In this document: positions 22,764 through 32,294 of the stretch, in pieces | Numbering within the stretch: the first letter of the stretch is position 1 | Layout: each line of letters opens with the position of its first letter | Assembly: GCF_001953885.1 (NCBI RefSeq) | Contig: NZ_MQUS01000055.1 | Span: 1-34,802, forward strand | DNA length: 34,802 bases | From: Streptomyces sp. IMTB 2501 | GTDB taxonomy: Bacteria; Actinomycetota; Actinomycetes; Streptomycetales; Streptomycetaceae | Reading direction: 5' to 3' | Position numbers and translations under genes: made by a program | The notes under the pieces: model-generated | The model's database searches: none | What the model saw: only the letters and a program-made list of their open reading frames with translations | What the model was told of the DNA's origin: nothing

Positions 22764-23891
22764 ATGCTGGACGAATCGCTGCTCGACACCCCGGAGGGCC
22801 TCGCCGAGGCCGACCGCCGAGGCCTGCTGCGCGGCGCCGCCGAGGCCGGCGCCCGCGTCCGTACGGCCGTCCGGCACGCCGCCGAGGCCGGCGTCGGCGA
22901 CCTCAAGCCCGACGGCCGCCCCCGCGCCGTCCTCATCGCGGGACCCGGCGCAGCCGCCACCCACACCGCCGACCTCCTGGACACCCTGGCCGGCGTCGGC
23001 AGCCCCGTGGTCCGCCTGACCCCGACCGGCGTCGCCCCGGCCGCCGGCGCCCTGCGCTGGGAACTCCCGGGCTGGGCCGGCTCCGTCGATCTGCTTCTGA
23101 TCGCCACCCCGGACGGCACCGAACCCAGCCTCTCCCTCCTCGCCGACCAGGCATACCGCCGCGGCTGCTCGTTGGTCGCCGTGGCCCCGCCCCACACCCC
23201 GCTCGCCGACGCGGTCTCCGGTGCCCACGGCCTGTTCGTACCGATGGCGACAGCGCCGTACGACCAGGAGGAACCACTCGCCGCGTCCTCCCCGGGCGTC
23301 TTCTGGGCGCTGCTCACCCCGCTGCTGGCGCTGCTGGACCGCATCGGGCTGCTCAACGCCCCGCCGGACGCCCTGGAGAAGGTCGCCGACCGCCTCGACC
23401 ACATCGCGGAGCGCTGCGGCCCCGCCATCGCGACCTACAGCAACCCGGCCAAGACCCTGGCCGCCGAACTCGCTGACGCACTCCCCGTGGTGTGGACGGA
23501 AGGGCCCTCGGCGGGCCCCGCTGGGCACCGTTTCGCCGCCGCCCTCGCCGAGCTCGCCGGCCGGCCCGCGCTCGTCGCCGAGCTCCCCGAGGCACTCGCC
23601 GCGCACAGCGCCCTGCTGGCCGGCCCGCTGGCCGCCAGCGCCGACCCCGAGGACTTCTTCCGCGACCGCGTCGAGGAGCCACCCGCGCTGCACGCGCGCG
23701 TGGTACTGCTGCGCGACCGCCCGAGCAGCGGCCTCACCGCCGCCCCCACCGCCCGCGACCTGGCCCTCAGTCATGACACACCGATCAGCGAACTCGAACC
23801 GGAGGAGGGCGGCGAACTGGAGACCCTCGCGGAACTGATCGCCGTCACGGATTTCGCCGCCGTTTACCTGGCGCTCGCTTCGAGAGCCTGA
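22764..23891 (+). CDS. SIS-domain protein of the phosphomannose isomerase type
   Basis: A 375-residue protein with the layout of bifunctional phosphoglucose/phosphomannose isomerases: an N-terminal SIS sugar-isomerase fold (about 40-170, with VLIAGPGAAATHTADLL and LLLIATPDGTEPSL) and a bact-PGI_C-like second half. The actinobacterial members are divergent, and I cannot identify the usual catalytic residues with confidence. GGAGG lies 8 bases before ATG 22764. Its position between manB and manA, as in mycobacteria, points to a role in mannose or fructose phosphate metabolism or its regulation. An isomerase activity is plausible but unproven. Confidence 0.82.
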   Translation: MLDESLLDTPEGLAEADRRGLLRGAAEAGARVRTAVRHAAEAGVGDLKPDGRPRAVLIAGPGAAATHTADLLDTLAGVGSPVVRLTPTGVAPAAGALRWELPGWAGSVDLLLIATPDGTEPSLSLLADQAYRRGCSLVAVAPPHTPLADAVSGAHGLFVPMATAPYDQEEPLAASSPGVFWALLTPLLALLDRIGLLNAPPDALEKVADRLDHIAERCGPAIATYSNPAKTLAAELADALPVVWTEGPSAGPAGHRFAAALAELAGRPALVAELPEALAAHSALLAGPLAASADPEDFFRDRVEEPPALHARVVLLRDRPSSGLTAAPTARDLALSHDTPISELEPEEGGELETLAELIAVTDFAAVYLALASRA

Positions 23892-23992
23892 TCTGGCTAC
23901 GGGCCGGAACCCCCGCGCCCACCACCAGCACGGCGACGGCGACGCGGCCGGCGCCGGCTGAGCAGCCGCACGTACGGAGACAGAGAAGACAC

Positions 23993-25144
23993 ATGGACCG
24001 CCTCGACAACACCATCCGCCCCTACGCCTGGGGTTCGACCACCGCCATCCCGCACCTCCTCGGCGTCGAGCCGACCGGTGAACCACAGGCGGAGATGTGG
24101 ATGGGCGCGCACCCGGGCGCCCCGTCGCGCACCGAGCGCGGGACGCTCGTCGAGGTCATCGACGCCAACCCGGAGACCGAGCTGGGCCAGGCGGCCGTAG
24201 CGAAGTTCGGCCCGCGGCTGCCCTTCCTCCTCAAGATCCTCGCCGCCGGCGCGCCCCTCTCCCTCCAGGTGCACCCCAACCTGGAGCAGGCCAAGGAGGG
24301 TTACGCCGACGAGGAGAGCCGCGGCATCCCGGTCGACGCCCCGCACCGCAACTACAAGGACGCCAACCACAAGCCCGAACTGATCTGCGCGCTCACCGAG
24401 TTCGACGGCCTGTGCGGCTTCCGCGACCCGGTCCAGGCGGCCGACCTGCTCGCCGGGCTCGGCGTCGACTCCCTCAAGCCCTACGTCGACCTGCTGCACG
24501 CCACCCCCGAGGACGCGGCCCTGCGCGAGGTCCTCACCGCGATCCTCACCGCCGCCCCGGACGAGATGGCGCACACGGTCGCCGAGGCCACCGCCGCCGC
24601 CACCCGCCTCGGTGGCGACTACGCCCCCTACGCCGACATCGCCCACCACTACCCGGGCGACCCCGGCGTCATCGCGGCCATGCTGCTCAACCACGTCCGC
24701 CTGCAGCCCGGCGAGGCCCTGTTCCTCGGTGCCGGCATCCCGCACGCGTACCTGAACGGCCTCGGCGTCGAGATCATGGCCAACTCCGACAACGTCCTGC
24801 GCTGCGGCCTGACCCCCAAGCACGTCGATGTCCCCGAACTGCTGCGCATCGTCCGCTTCGAGGCGAGCGACCCGGGCGTGCTGCGCCCCGAAGCCTCCCC
24901 GGACGGCGAGGAGGTCTACGAGACGCCGATCGACGAGTTCCGGCTGTCCCGGTACGTCCTCCCCGAGAACGGCACCGCCCACGACCTCACCCGCGACACC
25001 CCGCAGATCCTGCTCTGCACGGCCGGGCAGGTCCGCGCCAGTGACCACGAGCTGAGCGCGGGTCAGTCGGTCTTCGTCCCGGCCGGCGAGAAGACGGAGA
25101 TCTCGGGCGCGGGCACGGTCTTCCGCGCCACTGTGCTCGTCTGA
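23993..25144 (+). CDS. manA: Mannose-6-phosphate isomerase ManA (type I)
   Basis: This zinc enzyme interconverts fructose-6-P and mannose-6-P, the entry to the mannose route. The 383-residue cupin protein has the type I zinc ligands: Gln and His in PLSLQVHPN (about 85-93), Glu in NHKPELIC (about 123-130) and His in GAGIPHAYLNG (about 247-257). The N-terminal IRPYAWGS is the family start motif. ATG 23993 fits the family N terminus, although the ribosome site (GGAGACAGAGAAG) is diffuse. It follows the SIS gene by 101 bases and is followed by a DnaA-box-like cluster. Confidence 0.95.
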   Translation: MDRLDNTIRPYAWGSTTAIPHLLGVEPTGEPQAEMWMGAHPGAPSRTERGTLVEVIDANPETELGQAAVAKFGPRLPFLLKILAAGAPLSLQVHPNLEQAKEGYADEESRGIPVDAPHRNYKDANHKPELICALTEFDGLCGFRDPVQAADLLAGLGVDSLKPYVDLLHATPEDAALREVLTAILTAAPDEMAHTVAEATAAATRLGGDYAPYADIAHHYPGDPGVIAAMLLNHVRLQPGEALFLGAGIPHAYLNGLGVEIMANSDNVLRCGLTPKHVDVPELLRIVRFEASDPGVLRPEASPDGEEVYETPIDEFRLSRYVLPENGTAHDLTRDTPQILLCTAGQVRASDHELSAGQSVFVPAGEKTEISGAGTVFRATVLV

Positions 25145-25163
25145 CCGATCGTACGGCCAGAGC

Positions 25164-25222
25164 TGTGGACAGTCTCAGGGCTGTGGACAGTCTGTGGATC
25201 ATATGACCGGGGTTGTGGATAC
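25164..25222. promoter_or_regulatory. Cluster of four DnaA-box-like sites
   Basis: TGTGGACAG at 25164-25172 and 25182-25190, TGTGGATCA at 25193-25201 and TGTGGATAC at 25214-25222 are all in one orientation. Each is one base away from a strong DnaA box (TGTGGACAA or TGTGGATAA on this strand). The first two sit in a 14-base direct repeat. Clusters of DnaA boxes away from oriC are known to titrate DnaA in S. coelicolor. Confidence 0.55.
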
Positions 25223-25373
25223 CTGACGCGCCGAGGCCCGGCAGGGCTGCAAGAATGGCCCACCGGCAAAGGCCGGGCAAAGCCGGGCGCACGCCTGGCC
25301 TGTACGGACGTACGAGGACCCGTCCGGACGGCGGGACGTACGAGGCGACAGAGGCGAAGGGACACGCGGACAC

Positions 25374-26354
25374 ATGAGCGCGTCAGGCGGTACGAAGGCG
25401 ATCGTGGCGGCACTCGGCGCCAACCTCGCGATCGCGGCATCGAAGTTCGTGGCGTTCGCGTTCAGCGGCTCCTCCTCGATGCTCGCCGAGGGCGTCCACT
25501 CGCTCGCCGACTCCGGCAACCAGTTCCTGCTGCTCATCGGCGGCAAGAAGGCCCAGCGCGAGGCCACCCCGCAGCACCCCTTCGGCTACGGTCGCGAGCG
25601 GTTCATCTACGCCTTCCTGGTCTCGATCGTCCTGTTCTCCATCGGCGGCATGTTCGCCATCTACGAGGGCTACGAGAAGATCAGCCACCCGCACGAACTG
25701 GAGAACTGGTACTGGCCGGTGGGCGTCCTGCTCTTCGCGGTCATCGCCGAGGGCTTCTCGTTCCGCACGGCCATCAAGGAGTCCAACGAGCTGCGCGGCA
25801 GACTGTCCTGGGCGCAGTTCATCCGCCGCGCCAAGGCGCCCGAGCTGCCCGTCGTCCTGCTGGAGGACTTCGGCGCGCTCATCGGCCTCGTCCTCGCCCT
25901 GCTCGGCGTCGGCCTGTCCGTGCTCACCGGCGACGGCGTCTGGGACGGCATCGGCACCGTCTGCATCGGTGTCCTGCTCGTCTGCATCGCCCTGGTCCTG
26001 GCCGCCGAGACCAAGTCGCTGCTGCTGGGCGAGGCCGCGGGCCTGGACGTGATCAAGAAGATCGAGGAGGCGACCGTCGACGGCGACACGGTCACCGGCG
26101 TCATCCACATGCGCACGCTGCACCTCGGCCCCGAGGAACTGCTGATCGCCGCCAAGATCGCGGTCCAGCACGACGACACGGCCGCCGAGGTCGCGAACGC
26201 CATCAACGCCGCCGAGGCCCGCATCCGCGCCGCCGTCCCGATCGCCCGCGTCATCTACCTCGAACCGGACATCTACAGCGAGGCCGAGGCCGCCAAGGGC
26301 CCCGACCCGGAGGCCACCCCGGGCGGCCCGATCCCGCACACCACCGGCCACTGA
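25374..26354 (+). CDS. Cation diffusion facilitator family efflux protein
   Basis: A membrane antiporter that would export a divalent metal (zinc, iron or manganese) in exchange for protons. The 326 residues hold six membrane helices. The transport site is formed by HSLAD in the second helix (AEGVHSLADSGNQ, about 37-49) and by ED in the fifth (LLEDFGALIG, about 161-170). A cytoplasmic domain with a ferredoxin-like fold (about 215-305) follows. The mixed HxxxD/ED site does not fix the metal. ATG 25374 has AAGGGA 11 bases upstream. The upstream gap carries the DnaA-box-like cluster and a 12-base direct repeat (25306-25317 and 25334-25345). Confidence 0.92.
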   Translation: MSASGGTKAIVAALGANLAIAASKFVAFAFSGSSSMLAEGVHSLADSGNQFLLLIGGKKAQREATPQHPFGYGRERFIYAFLVSIVLFSIGGMFAIYEGYEKISHPHELENWYWPVGVLLFAVIAEGFSFRTAIKESNELRGRLSWAQFIRRAKAPELPVVLLEDFGALIGLVLALLGVGLSVLTGDGVWDGIGTVCIGVLLVCIALVLAAETKSLLLGEAAGLDVIKKIEEATVDGDTVTGVIHMRTLHLGPEELLIAAKIAVQHDDTAAEVANAINAAEARIRAAVPIARVIYLEPDIYSEAEAAKGPDPEATPGGPIPHTTGH

Positions 26355-26378
26355 GGCTCTGCAGCCGCAGGAGGCCTT

Positions 26379-26853
26379 TCACCCCTGCGTCGGCTGCACC
26401 GGCCACGGCACGGGCGGTACCGGCGGCGCCTTCCGCCGTCGTACGACGACGAAACCGATCCCCACCCCGGTGCCGGTGAGGACCAGCACCGCACCGAGAA
26501 GCAGGGCCGTACCAGCACGACCGCCACCGAACGGTCGTCCCGGTGGCCGCCCAACAGGAAGAGCCGGCCCTGCGGCACCTTCACGTCGTACGAGAGGTGC
26601 ACGCCGTCGGCATCGCTCCCGCTGACGTAGGGCTCCTTGATCGGCTTGCCGTTCACGGCGACCCGCTTCCCGCCACCCACGCCGATCACCCGTTCCACCC
26701 CACCGGACGTAACGCGCCCCGGCGCCGAGGGTACGCACTGTTCGCGTAGACGGCGGCGCCGATCCCCAGCACCGGCCCCAGCAGCCCCACCACGAGCGCC
26801 GCGATCCCAAGTCCCTGTCCCCGCCCTGAGCCCCGCCCTCCCCACGCGGCCCA
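26379..26853 (-). pseudogene. Decayed signal peptidase I (S26) gene
   Basis: Fragments of one signal peptidase-like protein lie in order but in three frames. An N-terminal membrane helix (GLGIAALVVGLLGPVLGIGA, near 26815-26755) comes first. Next is the box VERVIGVGGGKRVAVNGKPI with YDVKVPQGRLFLLGGHRDD (26699-26530), which matches the late conserved boxes of type I signal peptidases. A C-terminal helix followed by RRRKAPPVPP (26512-26379) ends it. The section that should hold the catalytic Ser and Lys, between the first helix and VERVIG, is missing. At least two frameshifts and one deletion are needed, so the gene is broken unless the assembly has errors. Confidence 0.7.
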
Positions 26854-26927
26854 TCCACGGCGCGGAGAATAGCGGGCGGCACTCTGTGAACACTTTGCGC
26901 CGCAGGACGGCGCATGCGGGCCCCACA

Positions 26928-26946
26928 CCGCAAGCGGGGGGACCCG
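26928..26946. repeat. Possible degraded copy of the 12555-12594 repeat
   Basis: CCGCAAGCGGGGGGACCCGC matches the right half of the repeat found in the dioxygenase gene with a few changes. It lies just beyond the stop of the PTS gene. Confidence 0.35.
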
Positions 26947-26962
26947 CAGCCCTGCGCTCAGT

Positions 26963-29488
26963 TCACCCGACCTCACCAAGCACGTCGAGAACCGCCCGCT
27001 CGTCCGGCGCGGCCAGCAGCCGCTCCCGGAACCCGGCATCCATCAACTTGCGCGAGAGCAGCGCGAGGATCCGCAGATGCTCATCACCCGCGGCCGCCTC
27101 CGGTACGGCGATCATGAAGACCAGCCGGGCCTTCGTACCGTCAAGCGACCCCCACTCGACGCCCTCGGCGGACCGCGCGAACCCGACGACCGGCGCCGTC
27201 ACCGCATCGGTCTTGGCATGCGGGATGGCGATCTCCTCCCCGAGCCCGGTAGTCCCCTGCTCCTCACGCCGCAACGCGACGGCCACCAACTCATCCACAT
27301 CACCGACCCGCCCACTACGGCTGAGCAACTCGGCCATCTCCCGTATAGCCGCCCCCTTGTCCCCGGCCCCGAGCCCGACCTTCACCGTCCGCCCACTGAG
27401 ATACCCGGAAAGCACCTCGGGCCGACCACCCTCGGCCGCAGCCTCTCGACCCGCGGAAACCAGCACCGCCCCCGATCCCGCAGCCGCCGCTTGCCCAGGC
27501 ACGACCACTCCCGACGAGGTACCACCACTCTCCGCCGACGAACTGGCGGCCTCCGCTGACGTACTGGCACTCTCCAACAACGAACTCGCAGCCGCCGACG
27601 ATGTACCGGCGCTCTCCGTCGATGAACTCGCGGCTTCGGACGGCGTATTGGCACTCACCGACGATGAACCCACGGCCTCCGACGATGTGCCGGCATTCTC
27701 TGATCGCGAACCCGTAGTCTCCGGCGATGTGTGGGCGCTCTCCGACCGCGACCCCGGGGTCTCAGATGATGTACCGGCGCTCTCCGACCGCGACCCCGGG
27801 GTCTCAGATGATGTACCGGCGCTCTCCGACCGCGAACCCGCAGTCTCAGACGACGCACTGGCACCCTCCGACGACGAACCCACAGCCGCCGCCGGCGCGG
27901 ACCCTCCACGGGGGCCACCCGGACCCGACGACGATGCCTGCACGGGTGGTGCGGGTGGGAACCCATTCCCCACCACTCCCGAACCCGCACCCGAAAGCGC
28001 AGGAACCGCCCCGGCCACCGCCACTCGCCGCCCCCGCAGCCCACTCACATCGACCAACGCCACAGTCGCCAACGAGGTGACCACCGACCCGATCACCACG
28101 GCGACAAAGAACATCGGCACCCCACTCACCGCACCCAGCACCGCCACAATCGGCCCCCCATGCGGCACCGCGTCCTTCACCCCGGCCAGCCCCGCAACCG
28201 CCCCGGCCACCGCCCCACCGAGCATGTTCGCCGGAATGACCTGCGCCGGCCGTGCCGCCGCGAACGGAATCGCACCCTCCGAGATACCGAAGCACCCCAT
28301 GAACAGCGCCGCGAGCCCCGTCTCCCGCTCCTGCTCGGTGTACAGCCGCCGACGGATCAACGTGGCCAGCCCCTGCCCCAGCGGCATCACCGGAATCGCG
28401 GCCGCGCACATACCCATCACCGTCTGGTTTCCGCTCGCGATGAGCCCGGCACCGAACAGGAACGCCGTCTTGTTGACCGGACCGCCCATGTCGAAGGCGA
28501 TCATCAGCCCGAGAATCGCGCCGAGCAGGATCGCACTCGTCCCTGTCATCCCGCCCAGCCAACTCGTCAGATGCTCGAACACCCAGGAGATCGGCTTGCC
28601 GATGACGTAGATGAAGAACAGCCCGAGCGCCGTCGTCGCCACGATCGGGATCACGATGATCGGCATGATCGGCTGCACGAACTTCGGCACCCGGATCTTC
28701 TTGATCCACAACACCAGATACCCGGCGAGGAACCCGGTCACGATCGCCCCGATGAAGCCCGCGCCCGCCTTGGAGTCGTACAGGTCGCCCGTGTTGGCGA
28801 TCCAGCCGCCGATCATGCCCGGTACCAGTGCCGGCCGGTCGGCGATCGCGTAGGCGATGTAGCCGGACAGGATCGGGATCATCAGCTGGAAGCCGATCCC
28901 GCCGATCGCGTTGACGTGCGCCCAGAAGGTGCCGTCCGGGATCACAAAGCCCTTGGACGTCGCATGCCCGCCGAGCGCGAGCGAGACCGCGATCAGCAGA
29001 CCGCCGACGACCACGAACGGGATCATGTACGACACGCCGTTCATCAGCGCCTTGTACACCGGGCCCCGCTCCTTGCCGCCACCACCGGGCGCGGCCGCCG
29101 CACCCCCGTCGGCCGCGCCCGGCGCGTGCACGGGCGCCGACCGCACCCGCTCGATCAGCTGCTCGGGATGGTGTATGCCCTCGGCGACCCCGACCGCCAG
29201 CACGCGCTTGCCCGCGAAACGGCTCAGGTCCACGTCCTTGTCGGCGGCGACGATGACACCGTCTGCGCTTCTGACATCGTTGTCATCGAGGACGTTCTCG
29301 GCCCCGATGGATCCCTGGGTCTCCACTTTCATTTCGATGCCACGGCTCGCGGCGGCCTGTGCGAGCTTCTCCGCCGCCATGTACGTGTGCGCGATGCCGG
29401 TCGGGCAGGCGGTCACCGCCAGCAGCTTCAGCTGCCGCCCCTCGTCATCGCGGCCACCCGTGGAGGGCGGGCCGGCCGGACTGGTCAC
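26963..29488 (-). CDS. fruA: Fructose-type PTS permease, domains B-C-A, with repetitive linker
   Basis: An 841-residue phosphotransferase permease of the fructose family that imports and phosphorylates a sugar. The EIIB domain (about 15-115) has the phospho-Cys in AVTACPTGIAHTYMAAE. EIIC (about 145-505) has about nine membrane helices, with GGPVNKTAF, FGISEGAIPF and PHGGP. EIIA (about 690-841) has the phospho-His in EEIAIPHAKTD. Between C and A lies a Ser/Thr/Glu/Ala-rich linker with 8-9 copies of a 14-residue repeat (about 540-660). GTG 29488 has GAGGAG 7 bases upstream; the reading frame stays open far upstream over ahcY, but that part is an antisense shadow. No fructose kinase or regulator gene adjoins it, unlike usual fru operons. 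Confidence 0.9.
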   Translation of the reverse strand: MTSPAGPPSTGGRDDEGRQLKLLAVTACPTGIAHTYMAAEKLAQAAASRGIEMKVETQGSIGAENVLDDNDVRSADGVIVAADKDVDLSRFAGKRVLAVGVAEGIHHPEQLIERVRSAPVHAPGAADGGAAAAPGGGGKERGPVYKALMNGVSYMIPFVVVGGLLIAVSLALGGHATSKGFVIPDGTFWAHVNAIGGIGFQLMIPILSGYIAYAIADRPALVPGMIGGWIANTGDLYDSKAGAGFIGAIVTGFLAGYLVLWIKKIRVPKFVQPIMPIIVIPIVATTALGLFFIYVIGKPISWVFEHLTSWLGGMTGTSAILLGAILGLMIAFDMGGPVNKTAFLFGAGLIASGNQTVMGMCAAAIPVMPLGQGLATLIRRRLYTEQERETGLAALFMGCFGISEGAIPFAAARPAQVIPANMLGGAVAGAVAGLAGVKDAVPHGGPIVAVLGAVSGVPMFFVAVVIGSVVTSLATVALVDVSGLRGRRVAVAGAVPALSGAGSGVVGNGFPPAPPVQASSSGPGGPRGGSAPAAAVGSSSEGASASSETAGSRSESAGTSSETPGSRSESAGTSSETPGSRSESAHTSPETTGSRSENAGTSSEAVGSSSVSANTPSEAASSSTESAGTSSAAASSLLESASTSAEAASSSAESGGTSSGVVVPGQAAAAGSGAVLVSAGREAAAEGGRPEVLSGYLSGRTVKVGLGAGDKGAAIREMAELLSRSGRVGDVDELVAVALRREEQGTTGLGEEIAIPHAKTDAVTAPVVGFARSAEGVEWGSLDGTKARLVFMIAVPEAAAGDEHLRILALLSRKLMDAGFRERLLAAPDERAVLDVLGEVG
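27510..27872 (-). repeat. 42-base tandem repeat in the PTS gene linker
   Basis: About 8.6 copies of a 42-base unit encode the 14-residue unit SESAGTSSETPGSR and variants. Copies at 27734-27775 and 27776-27817 are identical, so the array is young or kept uniform. Copies toward the EIIA side have diverged. Confidence 0.85.
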
Positions 29489-29960
29489 GTCGTTTCTCCT
29501 CACGCCTTCGTCGCACGAGGCACCGTCCCGGACACCTCGCGAGCGGAACCGGACGGCCCCGAGCCTTCTGCATCCTGCACCACCCCACCCCCGGCCCCAA
29601 GGTGCGAAAGTCCCCGTTCGCACCGGTCTGTGGGCTCCCGTCCCACGGATTCCGCGCCCCCACCGGCCGCCCTCCTGCCCCTGCGCCCGCTCCCCGAAAC
29701 CGCCTGCCGTGCGGCGCGAACCATGCCGATGCGGACTGGGGCCGACAGGGCCGTCCGGTGTAGCTTGGGACGGAGCCAGACGTCGCTGCTGATGGCGGTC
29801 GGGCGGTCCCAGCGCGGGCCGACCGAGGGAGAGAGGGCCTCCGACGGACTGCGCTGCGCGTACGTGGGCATGCCTGTGCCCTCTTCTCGGACACCCGTGT
29901 GTCCGCCGTCGCGCAGACCAGCCGTACCCACCTCGACCCAACTCCGAGGAGCAGCTCGCA
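29489..29960. promoter_or_regulatory. Divergent region between the PTS gene and ahcY
   Basis: I see no gene in these 472 bases. TAGCTT at 29761-29766 in the context GGTGTAGCTTGGGA is a possible -10 for ahcY, giving a leader of nearly 200 bases, but no -35 is visible. I looked for an S-adenosylhomocysteine riboswitch and did not find its conserved core. The right end is the ahcY ribosome site GAGGAG. Confidence 0.35.
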
Positions 29961-31418
<1,458 letters not shown>

Positions 31419-31443
31419 ACCGGCGATCTCCTGGTCCCGCCCG

Positions 31444-31480
31444 CCGGGGAGCACTTCGGTGCACCGCCGCGCTCCCCGGC
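31444..31480 (+). terminator. First hairpin after ahcY
   Basis: CCGGGGAGC and GCTCCCCGG form a 9-bp stem enclosing a smaller GCAC-TTCG-GTGC hairpin, 26 bases past the ahcY stop. It precedes an even stronger hairpin at 31495, so the two may act together. Confidence 0.55.
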
Positions 31481-31494
31481 AGCAGGTCCTCCGA

Positions 31495-31533
31495 GGCAGG
31501 CCCCCGCACCCCCGTGCCGGGGGCCTGCCCCTT
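31495..31533 (+). terminator. Intrinsic terminator of ahcY
   Basis: GGCAGGCCCCC pairs with GGGGGCCTGCC over 11 bp, continued by GCAC/GTGC across a one-base bulge, and is followed by CCTTT. This is the clearest stem-plus-T terminator in the window. Confidence 0.8.
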
Positions 31534-31602
31534 TGGTCTCCGACCGGCACCGCACCAGCAGCGCCCGGCCGGAGCGTCACCCCGTCAGAACCCAGGACCC
31601 CC

Positions 31603-32217
31603 ATGCCCCGCGGCCGTTATTCGCTCCACGATCCACACGATCACACCCCCCTCGGTGAAGAGCACTTCCAGTGCGCGCCAGGCCCTTCCGGCTGGCGCTA
31701 TGTCTCCCGGCTGACCGGTCCCGCCGGCGATCACCGCGGCTCGGTCGACCTCGCCCTGGACGACCTGGGCCGCCCCATCCGCCTGGAACTCCACGCGGGC
31801 GACTGGCAGGTACGTGGCGCCGCCCTCGACGGCGTCACCTGGGTCCGCACCGACACCACCGGAACTCATGCCACCGAAGGCAATGTGCGCGCCCACGCCT
31901 TCGCCGGCACGTCCCCCGCGTTCCTCGTCGCCACCGCCCGTCTCCTGCGCCTCACCCCCTCGTCCGAAGCGATCCGCCTACGCCTGGTCGCCTTCACGGA
32001 TCCGGTCCTCGCCCCCCGCACTGTGGATCAGTCCTGGGCCCTGGTGAACAGCGAAGCACACGCCACTGACAACGGCCCCTTGACCGTGGACGAGTACCAG
32101 GTCACAGCCCTGGACACCGGCGAACGGCACACCGTCCACATCGCCGGCGACGTCGTCCTGGCCGCACCGGGAATCGAGCTGGAGGACCTCCAGTCACCGC
32201 CATCGACGTTCGACTGA
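31603..32217 (+). CDS. Conserved Streptomyces protein of unknown function
   Basis: A 204-residue soluble protein starting MPRGRYSLHDPHDHTPLGEE, with no signal peptide or membrane helix. It is rich in beta-type segments (WRYVSRLTG, GSVDLALDDLGRPIRLEL, WQVRGAALDGVTWVRTD, LRLVAFTDPVL) and may be a beta-barrel or lipocalin-like fold. The His/Asp cluster near the N terminus could bind metal. I do not recognise a characterised family. AGGA lies 5 bases before ATG 31603. It stands alone between the ahcY terminator and the converging RDD gene, 77 bases from it. Confidence 0.8.
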   Translation: MPRGRYSLHDPHDHTPLGEEHFQCAPGPSGWRYVSRLTGPAGDHRGSVDLALDDLGRPIRLELHAGDWQVRGAALDGVTWVRTDTTGTHATEGNVRAHAFAGTSPAFLVATARLLRLTPSSEAIRLRLVAFTDPVLAPRTVDQSWALVNSEAHATDNGPLTVDEYQVTALDTGERHTVHIAGDVVLAAPGIELEDLQSPPSTFD

Positions 32218-32294
32218 GCGCCGGAACCGACGAGGCCGACAAGACCGACGAGATCGACGAGTTCGCAGGAAACAGGAGCTGAGCGGATGCCGCT

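Noticed and set aside
27510..27872. CRISPR array
   Set aside because: The 42-base units are contiguous with no spacers and lie in frame inside the PTS gene.
29489..29960. S-adenosylhomocysteine riboswitch before ahcY
   Set aside because: The conserved core of that riboswitch class could not be found in the leader.
32218..32294. Repetitive GACGAG-type sequence after the unknown protein gene as a lost C-terminal extension
   Set aside because: The short repeats are out of frame with the gene's stop and too short to support a broken coding end.
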